A stretch of DNA of 64,000 nt from Marinobacter sp. SS21 (GCF_028369065.1 NZ_JAQNDA010000007.1:1-64000), one strand, 5' to 3'; positions 49,267 to 63,698 are shown, counted from the stretch's first letter. Program-made: numbers and translations. Notes: generated by a model from the sequence alone, not told the origin.

Positions 49267-50928
49267 ATGGCTCAGTACGTATACACCATGAATCGCGTTG
49301 GCAAAGTCGTTCCGCCCAAGCGCGAGATCCTCAAAGACATCTCCCTCAGCTTCTTCCCGGGTGCAAAAATCGGCGTGCTCGGCCTGAACGGCGCCGGTAA
49401 ATCGACCCTGCTTAGAATCATGGCCGGCGTAGACCAGGACTTCATTGGCGAGGCCCGCCCGCAGCCCGGCATCAACGTGGGCTACCTACCCCAGGAGCCG
49501 GAACTGGACGACAGCAAGACCGTGAAGGAAATTGTTGACGAGGCGGTTGCCGGAGTTCACGAGGCGCTGGCGGAACTGGATAAGGTCTATGCCGCCTACG
49601 CCGAGCCCGACGCGGATTTTGATGCCCTGGCCAAGAAGCAGGGGGAACTGGAAGCCTACATCCAGACCACCGACGGCCACGACATCGAGCGCAAGATGGA
49701 AGTCGCCGCCGACGCCCTGCGCCTGCCCGCCTGGGATCAGCCCGTGAAACACCTGTCCGGCGGTGAACGCCGCCGTGTCGCGCTGTGCCGACTGCTGCTC
49801 TCCGGCCCGGACATGCTGCTGCTGGACGAGCCCACCAACCATCTGGACGCCGAGTCCGTCGCCTGGCTGGAGCGCTTCCTGCACGACTACGAAGGCACCG
49901 TCGTTGCCATCACCCACGACCGCTACTTCCTCGACAACGTTGCCGGCTGGATCCTGGAATTGGACCGCGGCCAGGGCATTCCCTACGAAGGCAACTACAG
50001 CCAGTGGCTGGAAACCAAGGAAAAGCGTCTGGAAATCGAAGCCAAGCAGGAGGCAGCCCACCAGAAGGCCATCAAGCATGAACTTGAGTGGGTTCGCAGC
50101 AACGCCAAGGGCCGTCAATCCAAGAGCAAGGCCCGTCTGGCCCGCTTCGAGGAGATGAGTTCGCAAGAGTTCCAGAAACGCAATGAAACCAACGAACTCT
50201 ATATCCCGCCCGGACCGCGCCTGGGCGACAACGTCATTGAGGTGGACGGCATCCGCAAATCCTTCGACGACCGCCTGCTTTATGAAGACGTGTCCTTCCG
50301 GGTACCGCCCGGGGCGATTGTCGGCATCATCGGCGGCAACGGCGCCGGCAAGTCCACGCTGTTCCGGATGATCGCCAGCAAGGACCAGCCGGATGCCGGC
50401 AGCATTACCGTCGGGGACACCGTCGAACTGGCCTATGTCGATCAGATGCGCGACCTGGACGGCAGCAAGACCGTCTGGGAAGAACTCAGCGACGGCCTGG
50501 ACATTATCAAGGTAGGCAACTACGAAACCCCTTCCCGCGCTTACGTCGGCCGCTTCAACTTCAAGGGCACCGATCAGCAGAAACGGGTTGGCGACCTCTC
50601 CGGCGGCGAACGCAACCGACTGCATCTGGCCAAGCTGCTGAAAGAAGGCGGCAACGTGCTGATGCTGGATGAGCCCACCAACGACCTGGACGTGGAAACC
50701 TTGCGCGCGCTGGAGGAAGCCCTGCTGAACTTCCCCGGCGCCGCCCTGGTGATCTCCCACGACCGCTGGTTCCTGGACCGGGTGGCGACCCACATCCTGG
50801 CGTTCGAAGATGACGGCGACGTGGTCTACTTCGAGGGCAACTTCAGCGAATACGACGAAGACCTCAAGAAGCGCAAGGGCGACTCTGCGATGGTGCCCAA
50901 GCGTATGAAGTACAAGAAACTGGCCTGA
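49267..50928 (+). CDS. ettA: Energy-dependent translational throttle protein EttA (ABC-F)
   Basis: Ribosome-binding ABC-F ATPase that gates entry into elongation according to ADP/ATP ratio. 553 aa: two ATP-binding cassettes with Walker A GLNGAGKS (39-46) and GGNGAGKST, signatures LSGGERRRVAL and LSGGERNRLHL, the arm region, and a linker (KQEAAHQKAIKHELEWVRSNAKGRQSKSKARL) before the second. The start MAQYVYTMNRVGKVV is the family start. No membrane segments. A palindromic repeat lies 25 bp downstream. Confidence 0.97.
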   Translation: MAQYVYTMNRVGKVVPPKREILKDISLSFFPGAKIGVLGLNGAGKSTLLRIMAGVDQDFIGEARPQPGINVGYLPQEPELDDSKTVKEIVDEAVAGVHEALAELDKVYAAYAEPDADFDALAKKQGELEAYIQTTDGHDIERKMEVAADALRLPAWDQPVKHLSGGERRRVALCRLLLSGPDMLLLDEPTNHLDAESVAWLERFLHDYEGTVVAITHDRYFLDNVAGWILELDRGQGIPYEGNYSQWLETKEKRLEIEAKQEAAHQKAIKHELEWVRSNAKGRQSKSKARLARFEEMSSQEFQKRNETNELYIPPGPRLGDNVIEVDGIRKSFDDRLLYEDVSFRVPPGAIVGIIGGNGAGKSTLFRMIASKDQPDAGSITVGDTVELAYVDQMRDLDGSKTVWEELSDGLDIIKVGNYETPSRAYVGRFNFKGTDQQKRVGDLSGGERNRLHLAKLLKEGGNVLMLDEPTNDLDVETLRALEEALLNFPGAALVISHDRWFLDRVATHILAFEDDGDVVYFEGNFSEYDEDLKKRKGDSAMVPKRMKYKKLA

Positions 50929-50952
50929 TCCGGCCGATCCACAAGCCATCCC

Positions 50953-51041
50953 GTAGGATGCGCTGAACGAGGTGACGTGCATCACCTGCCCGCGCACGGC
51001 AGGCAACTGGTGCGCTTCGGCTGCGCCTCAGCACATCCTAC
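50953..51041 (+). repeat. GTAG-footed palindromic repeat, copy 5
   Basis: An 89-bp imperfect palindrome from GTAGGATGCGCTGA to CTCAGCACATCCTAC between ettA and radA. Its ends match those of copies 3 and 4, but the middle is longer. Confidence 0.7.
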
Positions 51042-51093
51042 GTGGTGATGCATCACCAACCACTCAAGCACCTTCGCAACCCGAGTCCCAGCT

Positions 51094-52470
51094 ATGGCCA
51101 AAACCAAGACCGCCTACGTCTGCACCGAGTGCGGCGCCGACTACTCGAAATGGATGGGCCAGTGCACCGCGTGCCAGGCCTGGAACACGGTCAGTGAGGT
51201 CCGCGGCGTATCCGGCAACGGCAAGACCAATCGCGGCGCCCGCTTTGACGGCTTCGCCGGTAGCCTGGCGGAAGTGCAGACCCTGGATTCGGTCAGCCTC
51301 AGCGAACAAAGCCGGATCAGCTCTGGCCTGCAGGAGCTGGATCGGGTACTGGGCGGCGGCCTGGTGGAAGGCTCCGCCATCCTGATGGGCGGTCACCCCG
51401 GCGCCGGCAAGAGCACTCTGCTGCTGCAGACGGTGTGCCACCTGGCTGCCCAGGTCCCGGCCCTGTATGTCACCGGTGAGGAATCGTTGCAGCAGGTGGC
51501 CATGCGGGCCAAGCGACTGGGACTGGCCACCGGCGACCTGAAAATCCTGTCGGAGACCAGCGTCGAACGCATCGTCCAGGTAGTGGAACGGGAACAGCCC
51601 CGTATCCTGGTAGTGGACAGTATTCAGGTCATGCACGTTGGCGACATCGAGTCGGCACCAGGCAGCGTATCCCAAGTCCGCGAGAGCGCCGCCTTCCTGA
51701 CCCGCATGGCCAAACAGACCGGCACCATCCTGTTCCTGGTGGGTCATGTCACCAAGGATGGCAGCCTGGCCGGCCCCAAGGTGCTGGAACACATGATCGA
51801 CTGCTCCATTTTGCTGGAAGGTTCCAACGACAGTCGCTATCGCACCCTACGGGGCATCAAGAACCGTTTCGGCGCGGTGAATGAGCTGGGGGTGTTCGCC
51901 ATGATGGAACAGGGCCTGAAGGAGGTCAAAAACCCCAGCGCCATCTTCCTCAACCGGGGCGAGGATGCGGCTCCGGGCAGCGTGGTAATGGTGGTATGGG
52001 AAGGCACCCGACCGATGTTGATCGAGATTCAGGCGTTGGTGGACATGGCCCAGGGCGGCTACCCTCGTCGCGTCGCGGTGGGGCTTGATCAAAACCGGCT
52101 ATCGATGCTGTTGGCGGTATTGCATCGGCATGGCGGCCTGCACGTCGGCGACCAGGATGTGTTCATCAACGTGGTGGGCGGGGTCAAGGTCAATGAAACC
52201 AGTGCCGACCTGGCACTGCTGGCGTCGGTGGTATCGTCCTTCCGGGACCGGGCCCTGCCCCAGGACCTGGTGATCTTTGGCGAAGTTGGCCTGTCCGGTG
52301 AAATTCGCCCGGTACCCAGCGGTCAGGAACGGGTGTACGAGGCATCGAAGCACGGCTTTACCCGGGCACTGGTGCCGAAAGCCAATGTGCCGCGCAAGCC
52401 ACTGGATAACATGAAGGTGATTCCGGTAAGCAAACTCAGTGACGCGCTGGCGGCACTGGAAGATCTCTAG
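51094..52470 (+). CDS. radA: DNA repair protein RadA
   Basis: RecA-like ATPase helping branch migration during recombination and, in competent bacteria, natural transformation. 458 aa: C4 zinc finger (C10, C13, C24, C27), RecA core with Walker A GHPGAGKST near 100, the family motif KNRFGAVNELGVF, and a C-terminal Lon protease-like domain. It is convergent with mapZ and overlaps it by 4 bp at the stops. Confidence 0.98.
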   Translation: MAKTKTAYVCTECGADYSKWMGQCTACQAWNTVSEVRGVSGNGKTNRGARFDGFAGSLAEVQTLDSVSLSEQSRISSGLQELDRVLGGGLVEGSAILMGGHPGAGKSTLLLQTVCHLAAQVPALYVTGEESLQQVAMRAKRLGLATGDLKILSETSVERIVQVVEREQPRILVVDSIQVMHVGDIESAPGSVSQVRESAAFLTRMAKQTGTILFLVGHVTKDGSLAGPKVLEHMIDCSILLEGSNDSRYRTLRGIKNRFGAVNELGVFAMMEQGLKEVKNPSAIFLNRGEDAAPGSVVMVVWEGTRPMLIEIQALVDMAQGGYPRRVAVGLDQNRLSMLLAVLHRHGGLHVGDQDVFINVVGGVKVNETSADLALLASVVSSFRDRALPQDLVIFGEVGLSGEIRPVPSGQERVYEASKHGFTRALVPKANVPRKPLDNMKVIPVSKLSDALAALEDL

Positions 52471-52877
52471 CCACCACCGCCAGACTCAATGAGGTGGCTG
52501 AGTTCTCGCTCCAGCAGAGCCTGATCTCCCAGGTTCAACTCCACCAGGCGCTTAAGATGGCTGGCGCTGTCCAGGTCAATGTACTGGCACTTGAAGCCCA
52601 GCCGGTCCGCCTCCACATGCCGCAGCTCCACTGCCATCACGATGCCGGTCTGCCGGTCATCAAGGTGAATCACCACCTCACAGGGGTCGTTCAACGGCAC
52701 ATCCCAATTGTCGGGCAATTCGAGCAGCAAACCCCGCAGGGAAATATCATGAACCTCGGTGCGCCATACCCGATCCTGCCAGTGCACATCGCAGGGGGCA
52801 TCGAACAAGATCCGGTGAAAGCGGCGTTTTTCATTGATGAGACTGGACAAGCTGCGGCTCCTGGCGAAATCAGTCAC
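52467..52877 (-). CDS. mapZ: PilZ-domain c-di-GMP receptor, MapZ (PA4608) type
   Basis: 136-aa single-domain PilZ protein. c-di-GMP motifs are intact: RRFHR (18-22) and DISLRG (44-49). The C terminus (LGFKCQYIDLDSASHLKRLVELNLGD) closely resembles P. aeruginosa PA4608/MapZ, which on c-di-GMP binding inhibits the chemotaxis methyltransferase CheR1. The neighbour radA is PA4609 in that organism, supporting orthology. Start is a GTG (52877) with AGGG upstream. It may be read from hemE transcripts, which end 59 bp upstream. Confidence 0.88.
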   Translation of the reverse strand: MTDFARSRSLSSLINEKRRFHRILFDAPCDVHWQDRVWRTEVHDISLRGLLLELPDNWDVPLNDPCEVVIHLDDRQTGIVMAVELRHVEADRLGFKCQYIDLDSASHLKRLVELNLGDQALLERELSHLIESGGGG

Positions 52878-52936
52878 GGTACCCTGTGACTATAGCCGGC
52901 CGAACCGCAGCCTTCCACACCGCGCGATAGGAGCGG

Positions 52937-54001
52937 TTAGCGATGAAACTCGGCACTCAACTCCACCACCGCCTCGATGAACGCACCGGCATGGGCGGGA
53001 TCGACATCCGGGGTAATGCCATGGCCGAGATTGAAGATATGGCCGCTGCCCTGACCAAAGCGGGCCAGAATGTCCGCCACTTCCTGGCGAATCCGTGCCG
53101 GCGGCGCATACAGCATGGCCGGGTCCATGTTGCCCTGGAGGGCAACCCGGTCGCCAACCCGGGCGCGGGCCTGAGCAATGTCGGTGGTCCAGTCCAGCCC
53201 CAAGGCATCAGCTCCGGTGTCCGCCATGGCCTCAAGCCATTGCCCGCCGTTCTTGGTGAACAGAATCACCGGAATGCGGCGACCGTCGTGCTCACGAATC
53301 AGGCCGTCGACAATCCTGGCCATATAGGCCAGCGAAAACTCCTGGTAGGCCCAGCTGCTCAAGGCACCGCCCCAGGTATCAAAGATCTGCACCGCCTGCG
53401 CCCCGGCCAGGATCTGACCGTTCAAGTAGCTGGTGACCGCCACGGCGAGCTTTTCCAGCAACTGGTGCATGACCGCCGGCTCGGAGTACATCAGTTTCTT
53501 GGCTTCCCGGAAATCCCTGGAGGAGCCGCCTTCCACCATGTAGGTGGCCAGCGTCCAGGGACTGCCGGAGAACCCGATCAGCGGCACCCGGCCTCCGAGC
53601 GCAGCCCGAATGGTGGACACCGCGTTCATCACGTAATCCAGATCAACCTCGGCGTTGAGCTCTGGCAAGGCGGCGACGTCGGCAGCGGTCCGCACCGTCT
53701 GCCGGAACTTGGGGCCTTCCCCGGTTTCAAAATACAGCCCCAACCCCATGGCATCGGGGATGGTGAGAATGTCGGAGAACAGGATCGCCGCATCCAGGGG
53801 GTAGCGCTCAAGGGGCTGCAAGGTCACTTCGCAGGCCAGTTCGGTGTTCTTGCACAGACTGAGAAAATCCCCCGCCTTGGCCCGGGTCGCCCGGTATTCC
53901 GGTAAATAACGCCCGGCCTGACGCATCATCCAGACTGGCGTGCGGTCTACCGGTTGACGCAGCAGGGCACGAAGGAAACGGTCATTTTTCAACTCAGTCA
54001 T
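52937..54001 (-). CDS. hemE: Uroporphyrinogen decarboxylase
   Basis: Haem pathway: removes four carboxyl groups from uroporphyrinogen III to give coproporphyrinogen III. 354 aa from the ATG at 54001 (AGGG 7 nt upstream); the family start [22 protein letters not shown] fits. The catalytic-site stretch [19 protein letters not shown] is present, with [15 protein letters not shown] and [16 protein letters not shown]. The gltBD terminator precedes it. Confidence 0.98.
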   Translation of the reverse strand: MTELKNDRFLRALLRQPVDRTPVWMMRQAGRYLPEYRATRAKAGDFLSLCKNTELACEVTLQPLERYPLDAAILFSDILTIPDAMGLGLYFETGEGPKFRQTVRTAADVAALPELNAEVDLDYVMNAVSTIRAALGGRVPLIGFSGSPWTLATYMVEGGSSRDFREAKKLMYSEPAVMHQLLEKLAVAVTSYLNGQILAGAQAVQIFDTWGGALSSWAYQEFSLAYMARIVDGLIREHDGRRIPVILFTKNGGQWLEAMADTGADALGLDWTTDIAQARARVGDRVALQGNMDPAMLYAPPARIRQEVADILARFGQGSGHIFNLGHGITPDVDPAHAGAFIEAVVELSAEFHR

Positions 54002-54056
54002 AGGACAACCCTGGAGATAAAAGTGAGGCCTGCAATGATAGCGATTCTGGCGCAAG

Positions 54057-54094
54057 AAAAAAGGGCGGAACACCAGCTGGCGCTTCGCCCTTTT
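54057..54094 (-). terminator. Terminator after gltBD
   Basis: On the minus strand a 9-bp stem (54086-54094 with 54059-54067) is followed by TTTT and more Ts. It lies in the gltD-hemE gap, ending the gltBD transcript. Confidence 0.75.
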
Positions 54095-54103
54095 GCTACT
54101 GCC

Positions 54104-54129
54104 TGGGGACAGAATTCAATTCTGCCCCC
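54104..54129. repeat. Small G4-ended palindrome with EcoRI-like core
   Basis: CAGAATT-C-AATTCTG is a perfect palindrome flanked by GGGG on the left and CCCC on the right, between gltD and hemE, next to the terminator. It resembles dispersed REP-like palindromes of proteobacteria with a TGGGGACAGAATT arm. Confidence 0.5.
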
Positions 54130-54143
54130 TTAGTCAAGCGCCG

Positions 54144-55580
<1,437 letters not shown>

Positions 55581-55634
55581 TCAATTTCGAAGCGAGCCGT
55601 CAGCTAAATCTAGCGCCCTCGGCTCGAATGCCCG

Positions 55635-55662
55635 GGAAGCGCCCGGCAACGCCGGCGCTTCC
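55635..55662. promoter_or_regulatory. 9-bp hairpin between gltB and gltD
   Basis: A perfect 9-bp inverted repeat (55635-55643 with 55654-55662) with a 10-nt loop and no T run. Possibly an mRNA processing or stability signal that sets GltB to GltD ratio. Confidence 0.4.
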
Positions 55663-55682
55663 ACCCTCACGGTAAGCCGTCC

Positions 55683-58600
55683 TTATTCCGGACGTGCGCG
55701 GGTATTGGCCAACAGGCTCCGCAGGTTGGCAGCCTTGGGCTTCACCAGCCAGAAACGGCCAATGTAGTCATCGAAATTGTCAAGAATATGCTCGGCCCAG
55801 GCGCTGTGGGTCTCGGCCACGTGTTCCCGGATCACGCTTCGCAGGTGATTCCGGTACGGTTCCATGTCTTCGCTGGCAATACGCTGGATTTCCACGAGCT
55901 CGTGGTTGTACTTGTCCACGAAGGTATTGTCCTGGTCGAGTACGTAGGCAAAGCCACCGGTCATGCCGGCGCCAAAGTTGTGACCGGTTGCACCCAGCAC
56001 CGTGATCAGACCTCCGGTCATATACTCACAGCAATGGTCACCGGCACCTTCGACCACCGCATGGGCGCCGGAGTTCCGCACGCCGAAGCGTTCTCCCGCC
56101 GTGCCGGCAGCAAACAGCTTACCGCCGGTGGCACCGTACAGGCAGGTGTTACCAACGATGGACGTCTCCTGGGTCTTGAAGCCGCTGTCCTTGGGCGGAC
56201 GCACCACCAGCGTACCGCCGGTCATACCTTTACCCACGTAGTCGTTGGCGTCGCCTTCCAGGTTGAGGTTAAGGCCGCCCACGTTCCAGACACCGAAGCT
56301 CTGGCCGGCAGTACCGGTGAGTTCGAGCGTGATGGGCGCATCCACCATGCCCTGGTTGCCGTGCTGAGCGGCAATTTCACCGGACAAACGGGCCCCAATG
56401 GAGCGGTCACAGTTGGTGACCTTGTAAGACCAGGTACCGCCTTGCCGGTTGGCAATGGCCTCGGCCATGTCCTCAACCATCTGTTCCGCCAGCTTGCCCT
56501 CATCGAACGGCACATTGCGCTCAACCTGGCAGGTATGCGGCTTGTCCGCGGGGATCAGATCGTTGGACAACAGCGATGACAGGTCAAGTTTCTGCTGACG
56601 CGGGGTGTCGCCTGGCAGACGCTCCAGCAGGTCAACCCGACCCACCAGTTCTTCCAGGCTACGAACGCCCAGCTTCGCCAGCCACTCGCGGGTTTCCTCC
56701 GCCACGAAGCGGAAGAAATTCATGGCCATTTCGACCGTGCCCTTGAAGTGCTCTTCCCGCAGATGATCGTTCTGAGTCGCCACGCCGGTGGCGCAGTTGT
56801 TCAGATGGCAGATGCGCAGGTACTTACAGCCCAGCGCCACCATCGGCGTGGTGCCGAAGCCGAAGCTTTCCGCCCCGAGGATAGCCGCCTTGACCACGTC
56901 CAGACCAGTCTTGATACCACCGTCGGTCTGCAGACGGATTTTGCCTCGCAGGTCATTTGCCCGCAGCGCCTGCTGGGTCTCACTCAGACCCAGCTCCCAG
57001 GGGGAACCGGCATAGCGGATCGAGGTTAGCGGACTCGCCGCGGTACCACCATCGTAACCGGATACGGTAATCAGGTCGGCGTAGGCCTTGGCCACGCCCG
57101 CCGCGATGGTGCCGACGCCCGGCTCGGACACCAGCTTGACCGACACCAGCGCTTCCGGATTGACCTGCTTGAGATCGAAAATCAGCTGCGCCAGGTCCTC
57201 AATCGAGTAGATGTCGTGGTGCGGCGGCGGCGAAATCAACGTCACCCCCGGCACCGAGTACCGCAGCCGGGCGATCAGGTCGTTCACCTTGCCGCCAGGC
57301 AGCTGACCACCCTCACCGGGCTTGGCGCCCTGGGCAACCTTGATCTGCATGACCTCGGCACTGCGCAGGTACTCGGCGGTGACACCGAAACGGCCAGAGG
57401 CCACCTGCTTGATCTTGGAGCGACGCTCGGTGCCGTAGCGGGCAGCATCTTCACCACCCTCGCCGGAGTTGGAACGGCCACCCAACGTGTTCATCGCCAC
57501 GGCCAACGCTTCGTGGGCTTCTGGTGACAGCGCGCCGAGGGACATCGCCGCGGAGTCGAAACGCGGGAATATGGCTTCCACCGGCTCCACTTCTGACAAC
57601 TCAATAGCCTGCACATCCTGGCGGAACGTCAACAAGTCGCGCAGCGTGGCCACCGGACGCTGATTTACCAGTGCGGCATATTCCTGGTACTGGCCATACT
57701 CGCCGCTGGTGACCGCATCCTGCAGGGTGCGGACCACGTCCGGATTGAAGGCGTGGTATTCCTCGCCGTGAATGTACTTCAGCAGACCACCCTGGGAAAT
57801 CGGCTTGCGGCGCTTCCAGGCCACCGCCGCCAATTGCTCCTGATCCTGCTGGAAGTCGTAGAAGCCGGCACCCTGGATGCGGCTGGGCACACCCTTGAAG
57901 CACAGGTCGACCACGTCGTCGGCCAGGCCGATGGCTTCGAACAACTGGGCACCACGGTAGGAAGTAATGGTGGAAATACCCATCTTCGACAGGATCTTCA
58001 TCAATCCCTTGTTGATGCCCTTGCGGTAATTGTTCTTCGCCTCGATCGGATCCATCAACAGCTCGCCGGTGCGGATCAGATCATTCAGCACCTGGTAAGC
58101 CAGGTACGGGTAGACCGCCGTGGCGCCGAAGCCAAACAGCACGGCAAAGTGGTGGGGGTCCCGAGCCCAGCCGGTTTCCACGATCAGGTTGGAATCGCAG
58201 CGCAGCCCCTTGTGGACCAGGTGGTGGTGAACCGCAGCGGTCGCCATCAACGCATTGACCGGCAATTCATCTTCGTTCAGGTCCTTGTCGGACAGCACCA
58301 ACAAGACCTTGCCAGCGCGAACCGCCTGTTCGGCCTCATCGCACACATTGCGGATCGCCTGCTCCAGACCGACTTCCGGCCGGTAACTCAGGCGGATGCG
58401 TGCCACTTCAAAACCCGGACGGTCGTTGTTAACGACGCGCAGGTATTTGGCCGGCGACAGTACCGGCGTGGACAGAATGATCCGGTTGGCGTGTTCGGGA
58501 CTCTCTTCGAAGACATTGCGCTCGGCCCCCAGGCAGGTTTCCAGCGACATGACAATCGCTTCCCGCAGGGGATCAATGGGCGGATTGGTCACCTGGGCAA

Positions 58601-60131
58601 ACTTCTGACGGAAGTAGTCACCCACATGGCGAACACGGCTGGACAACACGGCCATCGGCGTGTCATCGCCCATGGAGCCAACAGCTTCCTGGCCATTCTC
58701 CGCCAGCGGACGCAGCACTTGATCACGCTCTTCGAACGAGACCATGAACATTTTCTGGTGGACCAACAGCTCATCGGATTCCATCAGCTTGAATTCCGGC
58801 GTCTGCTGATTCAGTGTCGCCTCGACCCGCAGGCCATTTTCACGCAGCCATTGCTTATACGGCTGGGCTGCTTTGAGGCGGTCGTCGATGTCTTTGGTAT
58901 GCAGGACCTCGCCCGACTCGGTATCGATAGCCAGCATCTGGCCAGGCCCCACCCGACCCTTGGCAACCACATCTTCCGGCTGGTAGCCATAGGTACCAAT
59001 TTCCGAGGCCAAGGTGATGAAGTCATCCTTGGTGATGACCCAACGCGCCGGCCGCAAGCCATTGCGGTCCAGCATACACACGGCATAACGACCGTCGGAC
59101 AGCACCAGCCCGGCAGGACCATCCCACGGCTCCATATGCATTGAGTTGTACTCGTAGAACGCACGGAGGTCGGAATCCATGGTATCCACGTTCTGCCAGG
59201 CCGGCGGAATCATCATGCGCGCGGCACGGAACAGATCAACACCGCCCGCCAGCAGGACTTCCAACATGTTGTCCATGCTTGAGGAGTCGGAGCCGGTAAG
59301 GTTAACCAGTGGCTGCAGGGTCTGCAGATCAGGCAGGTCGGGCGAACTGAACTTGGCAGCCCGCGCCAACGCCCAGTTACGGTTGCCCTCAACGGTGTTG
59401 ATTTCACCGTTATGAGCCAGATAGCGGAACGGCTGGGCCAGCGGCCAACGGGGCATGGTATTGGTGGAGAAGCGCTGGTGGAACACGCAGATCGCGGTTT
59501 CCAGCTCGGGATCGCCCAAGTCCTTATAGAAATTGGCCAGATCCGCAGGCATCATCAGGCCCTTGTAGGACAGAGTCCGGTGGGACAGGCTGCAGATGTA
59601 AAACTCGGAGTCTTCCGCCATGTCCCGCTCGGCGTGGCGACGGCCGACAAACAGGCTGATGGCAAAATCACGCTCGGCCTTGCCGGCGGGCTCAACAAAC
59701 ACCTGCTCAATTCGAGGCAAACAGTCCAACGCCATGGGTCCCAGGCAGTCGCTGTCGGTGGGAACCTCTCGCCAGCCGATCACCTCCAGCCCCTGCTCTA
59801 CCAGGCGTTTCTCGACAGCGGCACGCCCTGCGGCAGCCTGGTTCTCGTCCGGATTAAGGAAAACCTGACCGACGGCAAACAGCTCGCCGGGCGCCTTGCC
59901 GAAGGCCGTTTTGGCGGCCTTGCGCAAAAACGCATCCGGGCTTTGAATCAGAAGGCCACAACCATCGCCGGTCTTTCCGTCTGCAGCAATACCACCACGG
60001 TGGGTCATGCAGGTCAGAGACTCGATGGCAGTTTGCAACAACTTATGGCTGGCCTCGCCCTTCATGTGGGCAATCAGACCAAAACCACAGTTGTCCCTGA
60101 ATTCATCGGGATGATACAAACCTGTCATCAT
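55683..60131 (-). CDS. gltB: Glutamate synthase (NADPH) large subunit
   Basis: GOGAT: converts glutamine and 2-oxoglutarate to two glutamates. 1482 aa: N-terminal glutamine amidotransferase whose catalytic Cys15 (DNCGFGL) is exposed when the propeptide is cut; central domain; FMN/2-oxoglutarate domain with 3Fe-4S cysteines in [17 protein letters not shown]; and a C-terminal GXGXG repeat domain. The ATG at 60131 is next to a second ATG. First gene of gltBD, with a good promoter upstream. Confidence 0.99.
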   Translation of the reverse strand: MMTGLYHPDEFRDNCGFGLIAHMKGEASHKLLQTAIESLTCMTHRGGIAADGKTGDGCGLLIQSPDAFLRKAAKTAFGKAPGELFAVGQVFLNPDENQAAAGRAAVEKRLVEQGLEVIGWREVPTDSDCLGPMALDCLPRIEQVFVEPAGKAERDFAISLFVGRRHAERDMAEDSEFYICSLSHRTLSYKGLMMPADLANFYKDLGDPELETAICVFHQRFSTNTMPRWPLAQPFRYLAHNGEINTVEGNRNWALARAAKFSSPDLPDLQTLQPLVNLTGSDSSSMDNMLEVLLAGGVDLFRAARMMIPPAWQNVDTMDSDLRAFYEYNSMHMEPWDGPAGLVLSDGRYAVCMLDRNGLRPARWVITKDDFITLASEIGTYGYQPEDVVAKGRVGPGQMLAIDTESGEVLHTKDIDDRLKAAQPYKQWLRENGLRVEATLNQQTPEFKLMESDELLVHQKMFMVSFEERDQVLRPLAENGQEAVGSMGDDTPMAVLSSRVRHVGDYFRQKFAQVTNPPIDPLREAIVMSLETCLGAERNVFEESPEHANRIILSTPVLSPAKYLRVVNNDRPGFEVARIRLSYRPEVGLEQAIRNVCDEAEQAVRAGKVLLVLSDKDLNEDELPVNALMATAAVHHHLVHKGLRCDSNLIVETGWARDPHHFAVLFGFGATAVYPYLAYQVLNDLIRTGELLMDPIEAKNNYRKGINKGLMKILSKMGISTITSYRGAQLFEAIGLADDVVDLCFKGVPSRIQGAGFYDFQQDQEQLAAVAWKRRKPISQGGLLKYIHGEEYHAFNPDVVRTLQDAVTSGEYGQYQEYAALVNQRPVATLRDLLTFRQDVQAIELSEVEPVEAIFPRFDSAAMSLGALSPEAHEALAVAMNTLGGRSNSGEGGEDAARYGTERRSKIKQVASGRFGVTAEYLRSAEVMQIKVAQGAKPGEGGQLPGGKVNDLIARLRYSVPGVTLISPPPHHDIYSIEDLAQLIFDLKQVNPEALVSVKLVSEPGVGTIAAGVAKAYADLITVSGYDGGTAASPLTSIRYAGSPWELGLSETQQALRANDLRGKIRLQTDGGIKTGLDVVKAAILGAESFGFGTTPMVALGCKYLRICHLNNCATGVATQNDHLREEHFKGTVEMAMNFFRFVAEETREWLAKLGVRSLEELVGRVDLLERLPGDTPRQQKLDLSSLLSNDLIPADKPHTCQVERNVPFDEGKLAEQMVEDMAEAIANRQGGTWSYKVTNCDRSIGARLSGEIAAQHGNQGMVDAPITLELTGTAGQSFGVWNVGGLNLNLEGDANDYVGKGMTGGTLVVRPPKDSGFKTQETSIVGNTCLYGATGGKLFAAGTAGERFGVRNSGAHAVVEGAGDHCCEYMTGGLITVLGATGHNFGAGMTGGFAYVLDQDNTFVDKYNHELVEIQRIASEDMEPYRNHLRSVIREHVAETHSAWAEHILDNFDDYIGRFWLVKPKAANLRSLLANTRARPE

Positions 60132-60225
60132 AAGCGTTCTCTCGCGTATAAATGCTTTTCAATCAAAGGGTTATACAGTAAAAATCAGCCCTATCACCCT
60201 CTGACACTGAAAATGGGGGCTGGCT

Positions 60226-60254
60226 ATTTTACACACGTACAAATACGTACGCAA
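60226..60254 (-). promoter_or_regulatory. gltBD promoter
   Basis: On the minus strand TTGCGT (60249-60254), 17-bp spacer, TAAAAT (60226-60231), about 90 bp before the gltB start. An ACGTAC-containing inverted pair overlaps the spacer. Confidence 0.55.
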
Positions 60255-60344
60255 TTTGGCGGCAAATCCAAGGCGGCCGAGAACCGGTGCCAGCCCTTGT
60301 GGGGCGCGCCCTGAAGGTATTTTTGTAGGACTTCTGGCAGAGCC

Positions 60345-61883
<1,539 letters not shown>

Positions 61884-61898
61884 CCCAGACCCTATTCC

Positions 61899-63014
61899 TT
61901 ATTCGCGCCCAGAGCCCTGACAAGCGCCCTGACAGAACGTCGCCAGTGTTTCCTGCAGCCGATCCGGATCGGCACCCGCCACCACGACCGCCTCACCCAA
62001 TGCATTCAACAACACCAACCGCAATGCGCCATCAATGTTCTTTTTGTCGACCGCCATCAAGCGGCGAAAATCGTCCGGCTGCATGCCCGCAGGCACGGTG
62101 ATGGGTAACTTCGCCTGACAGACAATGCGCTCCACGCGTGCACGATCCGACTCGGAGATCAGCCCCAGCCTCCGCGACAGATCAGCGGCCATTACCATAC
62201 CGCTGCCTACCGCCTCCCCATGCAGCCACTCGCCATAACCGGCATAGGTTTCTATGGCATGACCAAAGGTATGCCCAAGATTCAAAATCGCGCGAAGACC
62301 GCCCTCGCGTTCATCCTGCGCCACCACGTCGGCCTTGCAGGCACAGGAGCGATAAATGGCCTCGCTCAGCGCTGAAGGCTCCAGCTCCGACAACCGCGCC
62401 ATTGACTGCTCAAGCCAATCCAGGAATACGGTATTCCGAATCAGGCCGTACTTGATCACCTCCGCCAATCCCGCTGCCACTTCCCGCTGCGGCAACGTCT
62501 GCAGAGTATCGGTGTCAATCAGCACCACCTCCGGCTGATGGAAGGCGCCAATCATATTCTTGCCCAGCGGGTGGTTGATCCCGGTCTTACCGCCCACCGA
62601 CGAGTCCACCTGAGACAACAGAGTGGTTGGAATCTGGATAAACGGCACTCCACGCTGGTAACACGCTGCGGCAAACCCTGTCATATCACCCACCACCCCA
62701 CCGCCCAAGGCAACCAACGTGGTCTTACGGGTATGGCGATGTTCGAGCAAGGCGTTAAAAATCAGATTCAGGGTCTGCCAGTCCTTGAATTTTTCGCCAT
62801 CGGGCAACACCACGCGGGCAACCTGCTTGCCGGGAAAACAGCGCTCTGCGGCCTCAAGATACAGCGGTGCAACGGTCTCATTGGTGACTATCATCACCTG
62901 TTGGCCAACCACATAGCGGTTGAGATTCTGGGTACCGAGCAGTCCTGCCCCGATCAAAATGGGGTAGCTTCGCTCCCCCAGCTCAACGGTAAGCTCTCGC
63001 AGTGCATCAGGCAT
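61899..63014 (-). CDS. aroB: 3-dehydroquinate synthase
   Basis: Second shikimate-pathway step: NAD- and metal-dependent cyclisation of DAHP to 3-dehydroquinate. 371 aa with [19 protein letters not shown], the zinc-ligand regions ESEV-type ([11 protein letters not shown]) and [11 protein letters not shown]. The start overlaps the end of aroK by 8 bp, and the damX-like gene starts 15 bp after it. Confidence 0.98.
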   Translation of the reverse strand: MPDALRELTVELGERSYPILIGAGLLGTQNLNRYVVGQQVMIVTNETVAPLYLEAAERCFPGKQVARVVLPDGEKFKDWQTLNLIFNALLEHRHTRKTTLVALGGGVVGDMTGFAAACYQRGVPFIQIPTTLLSQVDSSVGGKTGINHPLGKNMIGAFHQPEVVLIDTDTLQTLPQREVAAGLAEVIKYGLIRNTVFLDWLEQSMARLSELEPSALSEAIYRSCACKADVVAQDEREGGLRAILNLGHTFGHAIETYAGYGEWLHGEAVGSGMVMAADLSRRLGLISESDRARVERIVCQAKLPITVPAGMQPDDFRRLMAVDKKNIDGALRLVLLNALGEAVVVAGADPDRLQETLATFCQGACQGSGRE

Positions 63015-63573
63015 GATTTCGACCTTCTTTCTTGACTCGCCGTTTGTGGCGCGGTGTCTTGGGCTTCAATCGATTAAGCAGTTGTCGCACCACCAAACGA
63101 GGGCTTTTCTTGTCGGTGTGCATAACAATATGCGCCAGTTTTCGGTAAAGGGGGTCCCTAACCTCAAACAGCCCCCTAAGCACAGCCTCGGGATCATCGT
63201 TCTGCAGCAAGGGCCGATTGCGATCCTTACGGGTTCGCTCCACTTGCTGTTCGATCGATGTCCGGAGATAAACCACCGTTGCATCATGGCGCAAAAAGGC
63301 GTGATTCTCGGGTTTCATGACCGCGCCCCCCCCTGTCGCAAGCACGGTCTGTGTCATCGCCGACACCTCTGAAAGCATGGCGGATTCGCGTTGCCGGAAG
63401 CCGTCCTCGCCTTCAACATCAAAAATCCAGGGTATGTTCGCGCCGCACCGTTCCTCGATCAGCCGATCCGAGTCGATAAACCGGTAGCCCAGCTCTTTGG
63501 CCAGCATGCGCCCAATGGTGCTTTTTCCGGCGCCCATCGGCCCAACTAGAACAACACGTTTTGGCAACGACAT
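63007..63573 (-). CDS. aroK: Shikimate kinase
   Basis: Phosphorylates shikimate with ATP. 188 aa with P-loop GPMGAGKS (11-18), substrate-binding [11 protein letters not shown] and ATGGGAV, and lid RNRPLL. The C-terminal tail is basic and extends slightly past the usual end ([19 protein letters not shown]). Overlaps aroB by 8 bp. A strong terminator separates it from pilQ. Confidence 0.98.
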   Translation of the reverse strand: MSLPKRVVLVGPMGAGKSTIGRMLAKELGYRFIDSDRLIEERCGANIPWIFDVEGEDGFRQRESAMLSEVSAMTQTVLATGGGAVMKPENHAFLRHDATVVYLRTSIEQQVERTRKDRNRPLLQNDDPEAVLRGLFEVRDPLYRKLAHIVMHTDKKSPRLVVRQLLNRLKPKTPRHKRRVKKEGRNHA

Positions 63574-63652
63574 GACAAATAACTCTTACCTCATTCGGCG
63601 GGTGAGAATAGCACAGGGCTTGCCAAACCATAAGCTGGCACCGAATGACGGA

Positions 63653-63682
63653 CAAAAAAAAGCCGCCGATGAATCGGCGGCT
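63653..63682 (-). terminator. Rho-independent terminator after pilQ
   Basis: On the minus strand a 10-bp stem (63673-63682 with 63661-63670) is followed by a run of eight Ts. It lies between pilQ and aroK. Confidence 0.9.
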
Positions 63683-63698
63683 CGCCCCACGAGACAGA

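Noticed and set aside
49486..51006. 506-codon open frame opposite ettA
   Set aside because: Overlaps the whole of a clear ABC-F gene; its protein is rich in V, Q, H and G as expected of an antisense frame.
57753..59144. 463-codon open frame opposite gltB
   Set aside because: Same reason: a shadow frame without a signal, domain or ribosome site, lying wholly within gltB.
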